From positions 1-64,000 of the forward strand of contig VXCM01001329.1 of NCBI GenBank assembly GCA_014773175.1: 64,000 bases of DNA, written 5' to 3'. This document shows positions 1-11,797 of this stretch, piece after piece. This stretch comes from Lucifuga dentata. Lineage: Eukaryota > Chordata > Actinopteri > Ophidiiformes > Bythitidae. Numbering within the stretch: the first letter of the stretch is position 1; the number at the start of each line of letters is the position of its first letter. Below the pieces are notes generated by a model. That model searched no databases. It was given only the letters and a program-made list of their open reading frames with translations, and was not told the origin of the DNA. The translations under genes and the position numbers were made by a program.

Positions 1-60
1 TTCAATTTCTAACTTCAGGCTCATCACTCTGTCTGACACTCTCTTCACCTCCAGTACATT

Positions 61-218
61 CCTACCTTCCTATTTTCCTACCTTCCAGAGGAAGGTAGGA
101 AAATCATTTCTAATATTTGCCACTCTAACAGCATGTTTTCTGAAATGGTTGTCAGCAAAGTCATGTGTATGGGTTGTATATATTGGCTCAAACATGCAAA
201 ACCACCAGTATGGTCCTT
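61..218 (+). mobile_element. AAGGACC MITE family, deleted copy (right end)
   Basis: The right terminus GTATGGTCCTT is followed by TA, as in the complete copy at 2902-3510. The body (caaaccatgcaaa-like terminal region, TTGTCAG stretch, ggaaggtagg motif) aligns with the other right arms. The left arm is lost. Its remnant forms a perfect 15-bp hairpin at 72-104 with the right arm, so an internal deletion has joined the two inverted arms. Non-coding. Confidence 0.7.
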
Positions 219-1573
219 TAAACATCGCAGAAAGACACAACTTTGGAGTAAGTGCATGTAGCCTGAGCTTTAATGAAACAAGCTTTTCGCCAGCTTCAGT
301 CTCTGGCTTGGAAAAAATATGTATAAAGGATGATACTGAGAAATGTCTTCCTGTGTTGTCAAGCAGCCATTGAGCAAGGCGTTTTATCCTCAAATGCTCT
401 AGTAATGCTACACCATGGCCAAAAGTCAAAGACCGCAGTTCGTCTCAGTCGCTCTCATCAGGGATTTTCTGTGCAAACGTGTCCTCCCACTTTCTGCGAG
501 GGTTCCCTGTAAATAAAGTGTTAGTGGCCAGCATCCTGGTTAGCTAAATGTTAAACAGAACAAACTGAGCAAATGTGCATCCTAAAGTCTGCACAGATCA
601 ATTTTATCTTGGCAAAGGAGGCTTCGTGTGTGCTTACAAAAGCCATATGCTGAATTCTGGATGTCTGACAAAAATACGCAGCCAGTGCACAGTAATCTCA
701 TATGGGTCTGTAATTTCCCAGATGCTCTATTCTGATGGCCAAATACATTCCCGGAAAGCTGCCAAAACAATTTTTCAAACATAGCAGCTATAAGATACAG
801 TAGTTGCAAGCGACCAATCGGAGAAAATCTCTAATGACCAGCTGGTGATAGAAAAATGCTGCCTTTTAAGGGCCTTTTTTAAACTTCATTACAGCAAGTC
901 GCAGCTCATTACAACTTTGTGAGTATATTGTGTTTTATTTAGTACTACTGCAGCGTTATTGTATAATCCAAATGTTTTTTTCCATTAATTACTAGGAGAA
1001 AAGAATGTACCTATAATTTTAATGATAAAACAAAGCACACTGGTATTATACCATACCACTCACATCTGTCCGCTCTGTTTAAATATTCTGTATCATAGTG
1101 ACTCATGGTGTAATTATTTGAGAACAGAGACTTAGGAAATCCCCCATGTTGCTGCATCTAGTCATGTAACAAATTGATATAATTGCCATTGTGGTTGAAT
1201 GCAAATTGTGGTTAGGCAAACAACTTCTTTTTTTTCCTGTGTTGGTGCCATGCTGTTACTGCATCTAAAACAAACACTTGTCTCTGTGGCGAATTGCTTT
1301 TTGCAAAAGTGCAACAGAATTTGTTGCAGAGTATAAACCTCCAGGACAAAGAAGACAAGTACTATCCTGGAGAGATGTTTTATGTAGCATTAAAGCTGCA
1401 GTAATACACATGCAAGACAGTATTTCACCACTTATACACAAGAACATTAAATACAAAAACTCTAAATGATAGATTTGCACACGAGCGTGTTAACTAGACA
1501 CATCAAGAACTTTCAGCAGCACTGTGATTGTAACTCACTTGCATCATGACTTTCCATCATCTACATTTGTATG
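219..1573. other. Unique non-coding stretch, nothing recognised
   Basis: AT-rich sequence with frequent stops in all frames. Open frames here are under 80 codons, with no splice-bounded pattern or repeat resemblance that I can defend. Confidence 0.5.
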
Positions 1574-1920
1574 TTTACATGTACGCTATGCTGCATTTAT
1601 TTGTATGTACTGCGATTAAGGAAATAATGCAAGTAAAATGTATACATGGACTGAATATATAGGATTTGCAATTCACCAATTATATGAGTCATTGTGTAAT
1701 TGTAGTATGCAGAGGATCCATCAGGCGAGGAAATGCAGGCAGAGGCATCCTACTCTGATTATGTTTACATGCCTGAATAAATCGATTTACAATTGCATAA
1801 TCTAAATCTTACTCAGAATAAGCCGATTTCAATTTTATTATGGTGTATACATGACATTTGAAAAAAAAATGATTGCCTTCATCTGAGTATAATCATTTTA
1901 AAGTGCATGTAAAGGTACTG
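1574..1920 (+). mobile_element. CAGTAC-ended dispersed element, copy 1
   Basis: About 350 bp, starting TTTACATGTACGCT and ending in the inverse of CAGTACCTTTACATGCAC. The same order of blocks (gcatgtac start, GATTAAGG AAATAATGC, tttacatgcctgaataaat, TGGTTTACATGA-type block, gattatactc near the end) recurs at 4306-5855 and 59596-59963. There is no open reading frame of note, so it is a non-autonomous DNA transposon by its inverted termini. Superfamily unassigned; the long CAG-starting terminus would fit hAT, but no 8-bp target duplication is visible. Confidence 0.65.
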
Positions 1921-2311
1921 ACTGAGAGTTTGTCTGCTATATTTCCACTTTGTAGGGGGAGTTTTGTTTAAAGTATCAGTTTATATTAAATTATTATTGT
2001 TGTTATTGCAAATCTTCGCTAAAACCTGTTCTAACCCTAACTCTAACTCTAACCATTCTTTACTGTTTTTGTTTTTTTAATTCACCAATTCACCAAGGAC
2101 TACTCAATCCTTTTGTTTTGAGTCACTTCGATGAAGCGAGAGCAGCATATCAGTGTTTGTTTTTTTGTTTTTTTCCTCTTGTTCAGGAGATTTGGACACA
2201 GCAAAAAGAAAACTTTCTTTAGATGTAAGACTGCACCAAAAGCCACAGACTGGAGCCATAAACACAGATATGTAAGATGGAAGTAAACCCATAGTGGTAT
2301 ACATCTGGTAG
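1921..2311. other. Non-coding spacer with degenerate TAACCC-like run
   Basis: AT-rich spacer. At about 2033-2054 there is a short run of aaccctaactctaactctaa-like units. It is too short and impure to be a telomeric tract. Confidence 0.45.
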
Positions 2312-2688
2312 GGGTGGGCGGGGCTTAGTGGTGAGCACTGTTGCCTCACAGCAAGAAGGTGGCAGGTTTGAATCCAACTGGGTCCTTTCTGAATAGCTTT
2401 TCCATGTTTTCCCCATGTCTGTGTGGGTTTCCTCTGGAACTCTTGCTGCTCCGGCTCCCCCCCACCTCCAAAGACATGTAGGTCAGGTGAATTGAAAACT
2501 TTAAATTTACCGTAATTGAAAAGTTTAAATTTACCATAGGTGTGAATGGGTTTGTGTGTGTGTATGTGTGTGTTTGTCAGCCCTGTGATAGGCGTAACCC
2601 TGCCTCTCACCCAATGACCGCTGGGATAGGCTCCAGCCCCCCACGACCCTGATTAGGATAAGCAGGTATGGAAACTGGATGAATGGAC
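2312..2688 (+). mobile_element. tRNA-derived SINE-like retroposon
   Basis: The head carries RNA polymerase III promoter-like boxes: an A-box-like TTAGTGGTGAGCA near 2325 and a B-box-like GGTTTGAATCC at 2365-2375, spaced as in a tRNA gene. The body reads like the widespread teleost retroposon (GCCTCACAGCAAGAAGGT, then GTGTGGGTTTCC, then GGGATAGGCTCCAGCCCCC) and the tail ends with GGATGAATGGA units. A 28-bp stretch containing TTTAAATTTACC is duplicated in tandem at about 2490-2540. Two weaker relatives lie at 26565-26645 (reverse) and 48578-48780. The family identity is from memory of fish genomes, not from a search. Confidence 0.65.
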
Positions 2689-2901
2689 ATCTGGTGGGTT
2701 GATAGCATCCTTTGCCTACTGCACTATTGTCAGATTTGGATCCAGAGACCAAGATGCAAAGAAAAAAAAAAAAGCTATTTACAAGTCAAGTTATCAGAAA
2801 TCCCATCCTGCACAAACAATAATTAAAAAAGTATGTCATGTATTTGGCAGTATTTCCTAAGTATTTCCTAGAAGGAGACATTAACAGCTGTCAGGTCTTT
2901 A
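2689..2901. other. Short spacer with A-tract
   Basis: Holds a 13-base A run at about 2761-2773; otherwise featureless. Confidence 0.4.
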
Positions 2902-3236
2902 AAGGACCATACTAGCCATTTTGTATATTTGAGCTGAATATATTCCATTTTCATACACGTCACGTTACTGACAATCATTTCCCACAGGATAAAACCGTAT
3001 TTCAGGTTTCCTGATATTTTGCAAAATCTCTTAATCTTTCAAAATCAAATATTCAAGCAATACACCCACCTTAAAAATCAATGTTTCGCCTGCAAATAGT
3101 TACGCAGCCTTATGACGTCAAGGTCATTTAAATTTTTTGATAAACGCAGGTCTTCTTTTGGTATTATATTCCCCCCGGTGGAGACATACATTTACTCTAT
3201 GCTTTTTATTGAGCTTAATCACTCTAATTACATAAC

Positions 3237-3272
<36 letters not shown>

Positions 3273-3510
3273 TGAATACAGTGTTCACGATAATGTATAA
3301 CCTATCCCAAGCACATTTCAAGTATCAACAAGTTGATTTTATTAGCGTACCAGATTGAACTGAAACCAGTGGAAGTCTGGAAGGTAGGAAAACATTTTTT
3401 TTAATTCACCATTCCAGTAATATGCTTTGGGAAATGATTGTCAGTAATGTTACATGTATGAAAATTGAATATGTTAGTCTCAAACATGCAAAATGGCCGA
3501 TATGGTCCTT
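2902..3510 (+). mobile_element. AAGGACC MITE family, complete copy
   Basis: 609 bp. The left end AAGGACCATACTAGCCATTT and the inverse of the right end AAGGACCATATCGGCCATTT match, and the similarity continues for about 90 bp as long terminal inverted repeats. TA lies on both sides (2900-2901 and 3511-3512), the target duplication expected of Tc1/mariner-type transposition. No coding capacity. The interior carries a 30-base A tract at 3241-3270, which recurs at the matching place in the 47837-48466 copy. I take it as a non-autonomous foldback-like element; the partner transposase is not in this window. Confidence 0.8.
3241..3270. repeat. Poly(A) tract inside the MITE
   Basis: Thirty uninterrupted A residues, positionally equivalent to the A tract at 48241-48267. 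Confidence 0.95.
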
Positions 3511-3512
3511 TA

Positions 3513-4305
3513 AAGTCAGACATTCACTACACCTAAATACAACACAACTTCACAGCAAGTATTCACAATGCAATTGTACAGCAGATGTTGCAATTGCTAC
3601 CATTGCCAACAGAGGGTGGTGAAATTTATGGATAAATTAAAGCTTCTTTAATTTAAAAAAAGAAACAATGTTCAACAGATACCGATAATGACACTTGCTA
3701 TTTTCATCTATGTTCATGGTACTTCTGCGGTTAACCTGCACTTCCTCCTGGTCCCAGATCTTCTGAGGAATACACAACGTTTTGCACTTTCTTGGATGCC
3801 TATTAGATTATGCTAGCAGTAGCTCTCCCTCCCAGCCAGTCACTTCCTGCCCTCAGGAGAACCGGAGATAAGGACAGACTTTCTCAAACACGCTCTTGTA
3901 GAAACAAACTGAACAAATTTCCCTTCTAAACACTCTGTGAAAAACAAAATCTACAGCCAACAAAAGACAGTGATCTGAAAAACAAACAGTCTCAGTGGTA
4001 GGAGATGGCGGTTGCTCCAGGCGGAGGGGCTTTCTGGCCTAACAGTGTGGGGAAGTTGAGATAAACAAAGCAGAAATATGGTAATTTTGGTTATCTCGGA
4101 GAACTCCATGAAACAAAACAATCTTCTCCTCTGCTATGTCCTTGAAAAGATCTGGAGAGATGTCCTGAGGAAATGCCATTTCCTTTTCTCTGGGAACAGT
4201 CTGGGAGTGTTTCCTCAGCAGGCTGGCGAGCGGGAATGTTACAATTAAAGGAAAGCACACAGCAAACTGGAAATACTAGGATGCAGCTGCCAGAATTCCT
4301 GTGTT
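3513..4305. other. Unique non-coding stretch
   Basis: Mixed-composition DNA without recognised repeat structure. Overlapping minus-strand open frames of 73 codons around 4040-4310 show no recognisable domain and are most likely chance. Confidence 0.45.
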
Positions 4306-5855
4306 CATGCATGCATCTGTGTGTGCATGATTATTTGTCTGTACTCTGATTAAACAATAATGCAAGTAAGATGACTACATGAACAGAAATGAACATGATT
4401 CAGTAGTTTGAGGAAATATATATGGGGAGGAGGCCTTAGTCCAATTATAACATTTGCATGACCAAATAAATGGATTTACCATATATACTCTACTATAAGC
4501 CGATCTCGACTAAGCCGACCCCCCAATTTTGACCTGCAAATTTAGCTTTTTACAGAAACCTGCATATAAGCCAACCCCCCAAAGTTGCTCCATCAATTTA
4601 TTTGTTTAACAAATTAGCCAACCTTTTTTTCTGGGTGTTGTCATAGAATTCCTGTGATTTTCTGAAAATAATCTACAGTATGTACCATACTGGTAAACAG
4701 CTGATTACATAACTAACATTCGCTGACATTAAGTTTTCCGGACTCTTCTTCATCTTCTGAATCACCAAACAGTTCAACAACGCAGTGATGAAGGTCAGGA
4801 AAGCTTTACAAATGAGTTTAATTATTACAGCGCTTATTTAGCATATTTAGCTGTGTAATTATGGTGAGTTTTTTTTAAGACTCAGTTACGTGTTTTCAGT
4901 AATTATCCTGTACCTGAGTCGATGCGGGTCTGTCTATGTGCTTGACATTCAGCGATACGGAGTTTTGGAATTCCCTCAGCCGACTTCCTGATGTTGTTCC
5001 ATCAGTTTATTAGTTTAGCAGATTATCTGTTTTCCTGAGTATTGTCATAGTATTCCTGTGATTTTCTGAAAATAATCCACGTACATGTCGTGACTGTTTT
5101 AAAAACTTCACCACTTTAACGGGGCTTCTCTTCCTGACACACACCGGAATGATAACATCGCACTCTTGTTCTTTTCATGGATTATTTATTTTCAAAATCA
5201 AAACAACAAAACATGAGGTGAGGTAAATAACTGTACCACTGCCCCGTTCCTCCAGCTGAGCATCTATAGATCCTCCGTGACGGAGCCAGTACGTATCATA
5301 GTGGATCATAGCGGTGCTTCACGGAGCCGGCTCTGATCAGTCAGTATATTAAAACTAATAACTTATTTGATTTCACTTTTCCCAAATTAAATATTTTAAA
5401 CATTTGATAATTAATCAAGAAATGGCTCTAACACCATTACTGGTAAACGTGATATTTATTTCAGCAGCTGATTACGTTAGCCTTACTGGCCTCCACAAAA
5501 TGCGTTTAATAAGATGTTTAGTCAGTAAGTATCTCTTTATAAGGTATGATTTATACTATTTTCCATGTGTAGTGGTAATTGGTAGTATTTCCATACCTGG
5601 AAATTTTGATCTGATTTGAATTACTCGACTATAAGCCAACCCCCATTTGCGTTGTGAAATTTGGTGAAAAAAAACTCGGCTTATAGTCGAGTATATACCG
5701 TACATCACATAATACCTCGGTCTGTTACTAGAGTTTACCCCAGTTTACACTGATTTCAATCTGATTATGGTTTACATGATGATTTGGGGGAAAAAAGCAG
5801 TTATTGCCTTAATCCAAGTATAATCAGAGTTTTAACATGCATGTAAACATACTGA
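4306..5855 (+). mobile_element. CAGTAC-ended element, copy 2, split by a nested transposon
   Basis: The left part 4306-4478 and right part 5703-5855 together give the same block order as copies at 1574-1920 and 59596-59963. They are interrupted inside the ggatttac block by the 4479-5700 element. Removing that insertion and one TA restores a contiguous copy, so the nesting order is clear: this element was already in place when the inner one landed. Confidence 0.65.
4479..5700 (+). mobile_element. 1.2 kb TA-flanked DNA transposon (CCRTATATACTC termini)
   Basis: The left terminus CCATATATACTCTACTATAA and the inverse of the right terminus CGGTATATACTCGACTATAA form a terminal inverted repeat that continues into AAGCCGA. 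TA (4477-4478 and 5701-5702) flanks both ends. Inside are degenerate direct repeats sharing TTCCTGTGATTTTCTGAAAA at about 4650 and 5055. No transposase-like frame is present; the longest plus-strand open frame is about 70 codons. It is non-autonomous. TA duplication favours a Tc1/mariner/pogo-type enzyme, but the superfamily is unproven. Confidence 0.75.
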
Positions 5856-5879
5856 ATGTGTGGCCTGAACCTCTAAAGA

Positions 5880-6101
5880 AGTAATGGGTTACTTATCTCA
5901 AGCACATTTTAAGCCTCTACAAGTTTATTTTAATAGCTTACTTGAATGAACTGAAAACAGTGGCGGTCTGGAAGGTAGGAAAAGCCATTTTAATATTTAT
6001 TGCTCCAGTAGTATGTTTTGTAAAAGGGTTGGCAGTAATGTAACATGTACGCAAGTTCTATTTATTGGTGTCAAACATGAAAAATCACTGGTATGGTCCT
6101 T
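5880..6101 (+). mobile_element. AAGGACC MITE family, right-half copy
   Basis: Ends in GGTATGGTCCTT. Shares the segments CTTATCTCAAGCACATTTTA, CAGTGGCGGTCTGGAAGGTA and GGCAGTAATGTAACATGTAC with other copies. The left arm is absent. Confidence 0.7.
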
Positions 6102-6276
6102 GAAGCTACAGGAACCTTTTTCACTCCTACCTGCAGTTTGACCAATAGCCATTAGAGGGCACTACACACTCGCCTTCTCTGTGACATAACTTAATGGTGT
6201 TAATTGTTGCGATAGAATAACTCATGTCACCATGTTTGTTTTCCAAAGGTTTTCTGTTCCCGTGTGAATATGCATG

Positions 6277-6278
<2 letters not shown>

Positions 6279-6311
<33 letters not shown>

Positions 6312-6402
6312 ATATTCACACATCTGCCTGCAGGATCAAGCTCAGTTGTGCTCATGTTTGAGGGAAAATGTTCTGCCTGTCAGTGCATGTGGACACAAGT
6401 GA

Positions 6403-6438
<36 letters not shown>

Positions 6439-6485
6439 CTGGTTGTGTTTTGTCTCTGCATGAGTGTGTGTATGTGTGTGTGTGC
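6279..6485. repeat. Compound (TG)n microsatellites
   Basis: Three TG runs at about 6279-6310, 6407-6435 and 6462-6485, separated by ordinary sequence. They force false Cys-Val open frames. Confidence 0.9.
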
Positions 6486-7850
6486 TGGGCATTAAGCCCT
6501 ATCTATTTACAGAACGGGTATGTTTGGCCAATACTTCCTGACTTCCTTGCTCTTGGCAGACAGACACACAGCCACGGTTTGTGTATTGTTTTAGAAGGCT
6601 GGAGATTGTTGGTACTTGAAAGAAATTTGGGCCTGCTTGTGTTTGATTTATGCGGTGTGTCTGCTTGATATCGATCATAAATGATAACACAGCTGAAGGA
6701 AGGAAAATGCATCTCCTGTCGAAGCTCAGCGCTTTGATGTGAAGGTTGAAAAGAACAATGCAGTACGCTGCATTACGCTCCCACATTTGTCTCATGTGCT
6801 GCACAGATAAACCTGCAAAAACTTTGTGCACTGGCAAGAAGAAGTTATCAAATATTTTACTCAGAAACTAACATTGCACATATTTGATTTTCATTATTCA
6901 AGGTAGACCTCACATCCTTTATTTCCCCATAGTGTTTAAAAACTTTTTTCTGTGTGTTCATATTCTTGCTGATAAACAATGAATCACTAAAAATATTCAT
7001 TATAATAATGAATATAAATAATTTAATCTTGCATGAAGCCTGATAATTATATTCCAACAAGAATTAAAACTAAAAACAACTTAACATAGGGCCAAATGTA
7101 TGATTTTTGAGGCAGATTTGGTAATGATTAGTTGTCGAACAGAGTCTGGGGCTGTTGAAGGCATCACGCTGCTGAGTTCTGTAACCGAGAGCAACAAATC
7201 CAAATCTGTCTCATGCCGATCTGAGTTGGTTAGGTCGCAATTCAATCCAACACGTTTGAATTTATCAGGCCAAATCTTTTGACAGTTGACAGAAAGCGAA
7301 AGTGAAAGACTTGGATATCAATAGTAGTTTTCAACGGCTAATGAAAACATCAGCTGGTGACATGACACAGGAAGGAAAAAGAGAAACAGGAAGTTAGCGC
7401 TGACATGGTCAAGCCAAGAACATTATGTGGACTTCAGACATAGAGGAGCGTAGCCTAAACTTTGTAAATATTAAACATACTCGCCTTAAGCTTGCAATGC
7501 AGGGAATACAGCCCATGCTGCTCAACTCCCTTCTCCATCCACAGCTTACACCACTTCCTGCGCTTCTGTACTTTTAAAAAACTTTTTTCAGAGCAAATCG
7601 CTGCACAGAAGACAGTGGCAAGGCTCCACGGCATCCATGTTTGTTTCAGTGTTACAGTATCGCAGGAAAAGTCAGTCTCGTGAGTACGGTAACCTGCAGA
7701 CATCTGTTCTCAGTCTGTAGATTTGTTTTCCTCCAAGACAGCTTTTGTTATGAATTGTAATCATATTGCATCGCCCCAGATTCAGTCATTAAATGTGAGC
7801 TGCTCAGTGATTTTGTAATCGTTCACTATTGAAAAAATCACATTGATAGG
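6486..7850. other. Unique non-coding stretch
   Basis: No supported gene. Opposing short open frames around 6499-6837 and 7455-7703 are overlapping shadows without domain features. Confidence 0.45.
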
Positions 7851-7854
7851 CCCC

Positions 7855-8640
7855 ACCTTTAGAGTGTTTCCAGACTTGTAGCTTTGCTGTGGTCCAAATC
7901 AGGAACTAAATTAACCCAATGTTGCATTTAATGGCTGATTTGGTTCAGTTTCATACAGGAAAAAGCCTAATCAAACAAAATATAGCAACAAAAGTCATGT
8001 GAGAACAGATGCTCTGCTCATTGGTCAGAAACGTCTGGGGGCGGGAGAAAGAAAATCAAAACAAGGAAAAGTTTACTATCCTAAGATAACCGAATGACAT
8101 GGAACAAAGACAGAATTGAGATACTTTCCTCACCATAGTCATCATTTGGGTCATGTACCAAACAAACTATGGCAGCAGAGGCTGAATTTGACTTCAAGGC
8201 AGCGTGTGGAAAACCACATGTTGCTTCACATGATGTGAGGAAGACGTGCTGCCTTCAGATGCTGAACAGGAGAATGAAGCGCATACTGAACACATACAAC
8301 AACACGTTTATCTTCAACATGCTCATCTGAAGACATGTTACACACTGTAAGTTTGTTGTGTTATGACCATTTTGCATATATTTCACTTGCTATGTCTAAT
8401 TAAAGGTGCAGTTTAACTGTAAAGTTTGTTTTGTGTTTAAAGCATTTAATGGTTTTAAGTAGGGGATATCTGACGAGCGGCTAACGTAATGTGATCACAG
8501 TTGTGAAGCATTAACGACACGCAACCCTCTCTCTGCTTCTAGATCAATCAATAGATTAATAGGTTACCTCTGAGTTGGTTTGGAATGAGTGTGGATCATG
8601 TTCACACCACAAACAAACTGCTCCACAGTTTGGACTGAGG
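7855..8640. repeat. Possible degenerate DNA transposon remnant
   Basis: The block near 7930-8050 (tggttcagtttcatacagg, then CTCATTGGTCAGAAACGTCT and GGGCGGGAGAAAG) reads like a non-autonomous element I associate with teleost genomes. The right part near 8600 (TTCACACCACAAACAAACTG) would be the far terminus. Termini and target duplication are not resolved, so this is a weak call. Confidence 0.3.
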
Positions 8641-9312
8641 CTACCTACCCTGAGTTTGCATATTCCCAAATGAGTTAAAATTAAGGAGGGAACACTGCAG
8701 GTCCAAAACAAATGATCAATATGAAGCAGATGTGAAAAACACCTTTAGATTATTTTACTTTAGACTCTTTGTACCCAAATAGATAATAAAACCCAATTAT
8801 AAACATTTGCAATTAAATAACTAACCAGTCTGTGATTTCTCGACTCATTTCAATTTATGCTGAAATCACATTTATAGCTGCACGGTTTGATATAAACTTC
8901 TCTGCAAAGTAACTCATCTTCCTAACTCCACATGTTCACTTTCACTTTGTGTAACACAAATGTTGATCATGTGTGTCCATGAGCACATGTGAACTGACCT
9001 CCAACTCAATTTACTGTCACTATACTGACCTCTGGTGGCAAACGCTGAGATTGCATGAGCGGGTGGACAGTTAAACTCAACAGCCCTTAGACAATGTCAA
9101 CTAATGAAAATGGTTTGAATTATGAGTCTGTGAAGGCTGGTGCAAATATTTTAAGACTACAGGTGAATAATAAAACTAATTATTAAAGCAGAAGAATATG
9201 CTAGCTGTTTGGACAGATGGACAAGTAAAGCTTCACCAAACTTAGACCCTCAGTGAACAAGTGGAAAAAATCCCCCCAAAAAACCTCATGAAAAAAGCAC
9301 TGAAACGTTTAG
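8641..9312. other. Unique AT-rich stretch
   Basis: No repeat, ORF or structured element that I can support. Confidence 0.4.
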
Positions 9313-9380
9313 AAACAATCCATCCATCCATCCATCCATTTCTGTACCCCTTTGTCCTGTTAAGGGAAAAGGGTACAAGC
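9313..9380. repeat. (ATCC)n run with retroposon-like tail
   Basis: Five ATCC units followed by a CATTTCTGTACCCCTTTGTCC-like block (shown shortened). This resembles the inverted tail of fish retroposons such as the one at 2312-2688. The rest of such an element is not recognisable downstream. Confidence 0.45.
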
Positions 9381-10637
9381 AAATATGAAAATTTCCTAAT
9401 TAAAACTAAATAAAATAAATCTTTTTAAAAGGGGAAAGCTAAACATTTCTGGAAAGTAACATGAAACCCTAGCCAGAATAAAACATTATCTGCCATTAAA
9501 ACTACCATGGAAATTATACAAATTTAAGAAATTCAATTTCCTGCCAAGTCTGTAAACAACAAATTAAGCCTCAAAAACATTTTCTTGTTTACATATCAAG
9601 TGCGTAAGATTCAAATTACAACCAAACTAACAATTCCTCAGACTGGTCTGATTTCTGAAATAATCAAAACCATCTTGTTTTCTCATAATAGATGTTTGGG
9701 ATATTAACATATCAACCACCAAATCAACTTTTTTGATATTTCTTGTCAGCTTGAGTTAAAAACAAAAGACTAAATAGCTTCCCAAGACAAATCAAAACCA
9801 GTTATCTTCCATTATTCAGTGCAGATGGCTCTTGATTAAAAAAAAATCAATAAAAAATAAAAAAAAATTAATTGGATAAGAAAAATAAGTCTTAATAATC
9901 ATAAAACAAGTTATAATAATAAAACAATAATTATACTTTTCCATCTGTACCCACAATCCATGCTGAGTAAATCATACTTCTCTTGTCAGACCTGCAAAAT
10001 TTCCATCTATGACCCATTTTGGCCCCAAACCCCATTTTAGGAAACGTTGCTGTAGGGAATGGGTGCAAGGTTAGCAATAAATTATCCCTCCTGCCAGCGT
10101 CACGTGAAAGATAACATCAATTTGTTCAGATAGATTTACAGAGATTAGGAGCGTGGTTGCCTCTGAGCTTCGAGTCCAGAGAAGAGAGACAGGAAATGAA
10201 ATGTTTTAAAGAGTTAAAATTTATGATGTGGAATTTGTGTGCTGAGCATAGTGTTACGAATGCTCGCTGGAATTCAAATAAAGCAAATAGCTGCTACTGG
10301 ATGGAAGACAAGATCATGTTTGTTTTCCAGACAGTGATTGATGAATTTTCACGGATTCATTTTTCCCAGGATGGTTACAGAATGTCTTGGAATTAAACTT
10401 TCCACTTCATTTCCTGCTCTGAATATCTACTTTGTTTTTTTTTTTGTTTTTTTTTTTCCTTAAATCAACATAGCAGACATCACTGTGTTATATGGACCAT
10501 TAGATGATGACAAAAATGTTTTAGCTCTGGAGTTTTAGCATTCTTGTTGTGCACCTCACCATTTGACAATGTGCTCTAGTAGTAGTTATCACTCTCAAAA
10601 ATCCCACCAAAAATCTGAGGAATTTTTCCAGGGGCTA
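9381..10637. other. Unique AT-rich stretch
   Basis: Runs of A/T-rich low-complexity sequence at 9836-9935 and a broken T tract at 10434-10458. An open frame of 79 codons at 10157-10396 shows no recognisable feature. Confidence 0.4.
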
Positions 10638-10653
10638 TGTGTGTGTGCATGTG

Positions 10654-10684
<31 letters not shown>

Positions 10685-10709
10685 TTGTGTGTGTGTGCAT
10701 GTGTGTGTA
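10638..10709. repeat. (TG)n microsatellite, impure
   Basis: About 72 bp of TG units with GCAT and TTTG interruptions. Confidence 0.9.
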
Positions 10710-11219
10710 TAAAACCCAACTCTGCCCCGACCTCCTCACTCCAGCGTGATTGCTGAGTGAGAGCATTGATTCCTGGATTGTTACACATGAGAAAAGCAGT
10801 ACGTACAATACTAGGATTAAAAAAAAAAAAAAATCAAAACGTTTCCTAATTTTTCATAAAAGACGAAGAAAACACCTAAATATATGAATTGTTTTCCATA
10901 TTATTCTACTCGCTTCAAGATTTTTTCCTAAATTACAGAAAAAAAACCCTTAATTATTCACCAATGAGATGAGAGCTGTTAAGACCTTAAAACAGTTTAA
11001 AGAATTTCAACTGGAATAATTTCATCGCTAGTTTTAAGAAAATATAGGATTTCAGATGAAATACTAAATGTAATCGCTTCATGTAATGAAGATATTTTTC
11101 AGTTTGGTTTTTAGTCTGTGCTGTCGGAAATATTCATCTTTAAGAAAATTTTTTTTCCCCTGCATTCAGCCTTCAAATCTTAAGCAGAAAATCAACTTAA
11201 ACAGTGATTTAAATCCACT

Positions 11220-11220
<1 letters not shown>
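10710..11220. other. AT-rich spacer
   Basis: Holds an A run at about 10820-10833; otherwise featureless. Confidence 0.4.

Positions 11221-11262
<42 letters not shown>
11221..11262. repeat. (GA)n microsatellite
   Basis: About twenty GA units. Confidence 0.95.
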
Positions 11263-11652
11263 CATAGACAAACATTTAAATGGAGGCACAAACTAATGCA
11301 TACGTGGATATTTAGATACTGAAACAGACACATGAAGGAATTACGCATGCATGCAAGCACTCACATGCAACTATATTTAAAGAAATATTGCACTTTACTC
11401 CACCATATGTATCTGATGATGATGAAGTTGTTAGATGCTTTGCAGATTCAGATTCAACATAAGCTAAATATTACTACAAACTTTGACTCTCAGCCTTGTT
11501 TCAGCTTGATGGAAAAATGACCATTAGACATTATCTCAAGAGTTTTGTAGAAAATATGAAAATCCACAAAACTGGGTGAATTCACACAATATATTTTATG
11601 TCCAATTTGGGGGATTTTCATTAAATAAATGCAAGAACCATTATTCACAATG

Positions 11653-11653
<1 letters not shown>

Positions 11654-11709
<56 letters not shown>

Positions 11710-11721
11710 TTATTTTATTTN

Positions 11722-11774
<53 letters not shown>

Positions 11775-11797
11775 TTATTTTATTTTATTTTTTTTAC
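11654..11797. repeat. (TTA)n / (TTTTA)n microsatellite with gap N
   Basis: Two TTA arrays flank one N at 11721, each ending in TTTTA units. The near-identical halves around the N match the pattern of duplicated contig ends seen elsewhere, so the true array is probably shorter. Confidence 0.9.

Noticed and set aside
70..429. 119-codon minus-strand open frame at the window start
   Set aside because: It overlaps a MITE remnant and two plus-strand frames, with no domain.
2033..2056. Possible interstitial telomeric repeat
   Set aside because: Only a few impure TAACCC/TAACTC units; too short and degenerate.
2312..2400. Functional tRNA gene
   Set aside because: A- and B-box-like motifs are present, but no cloverleaf can be drawn and the sequence continues into a SINE body and tail.
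4039..4312. Two overlapping minus-strand 73-codon frames as a possible exon
   Set aside because: No recognised domain, and no convincing acceptor/donor pair fits either frame.
6264..6668. 134-codon plus-strand open frame
   Set aside because: It is driven by TG microsatellites (Cys-Val repeats).
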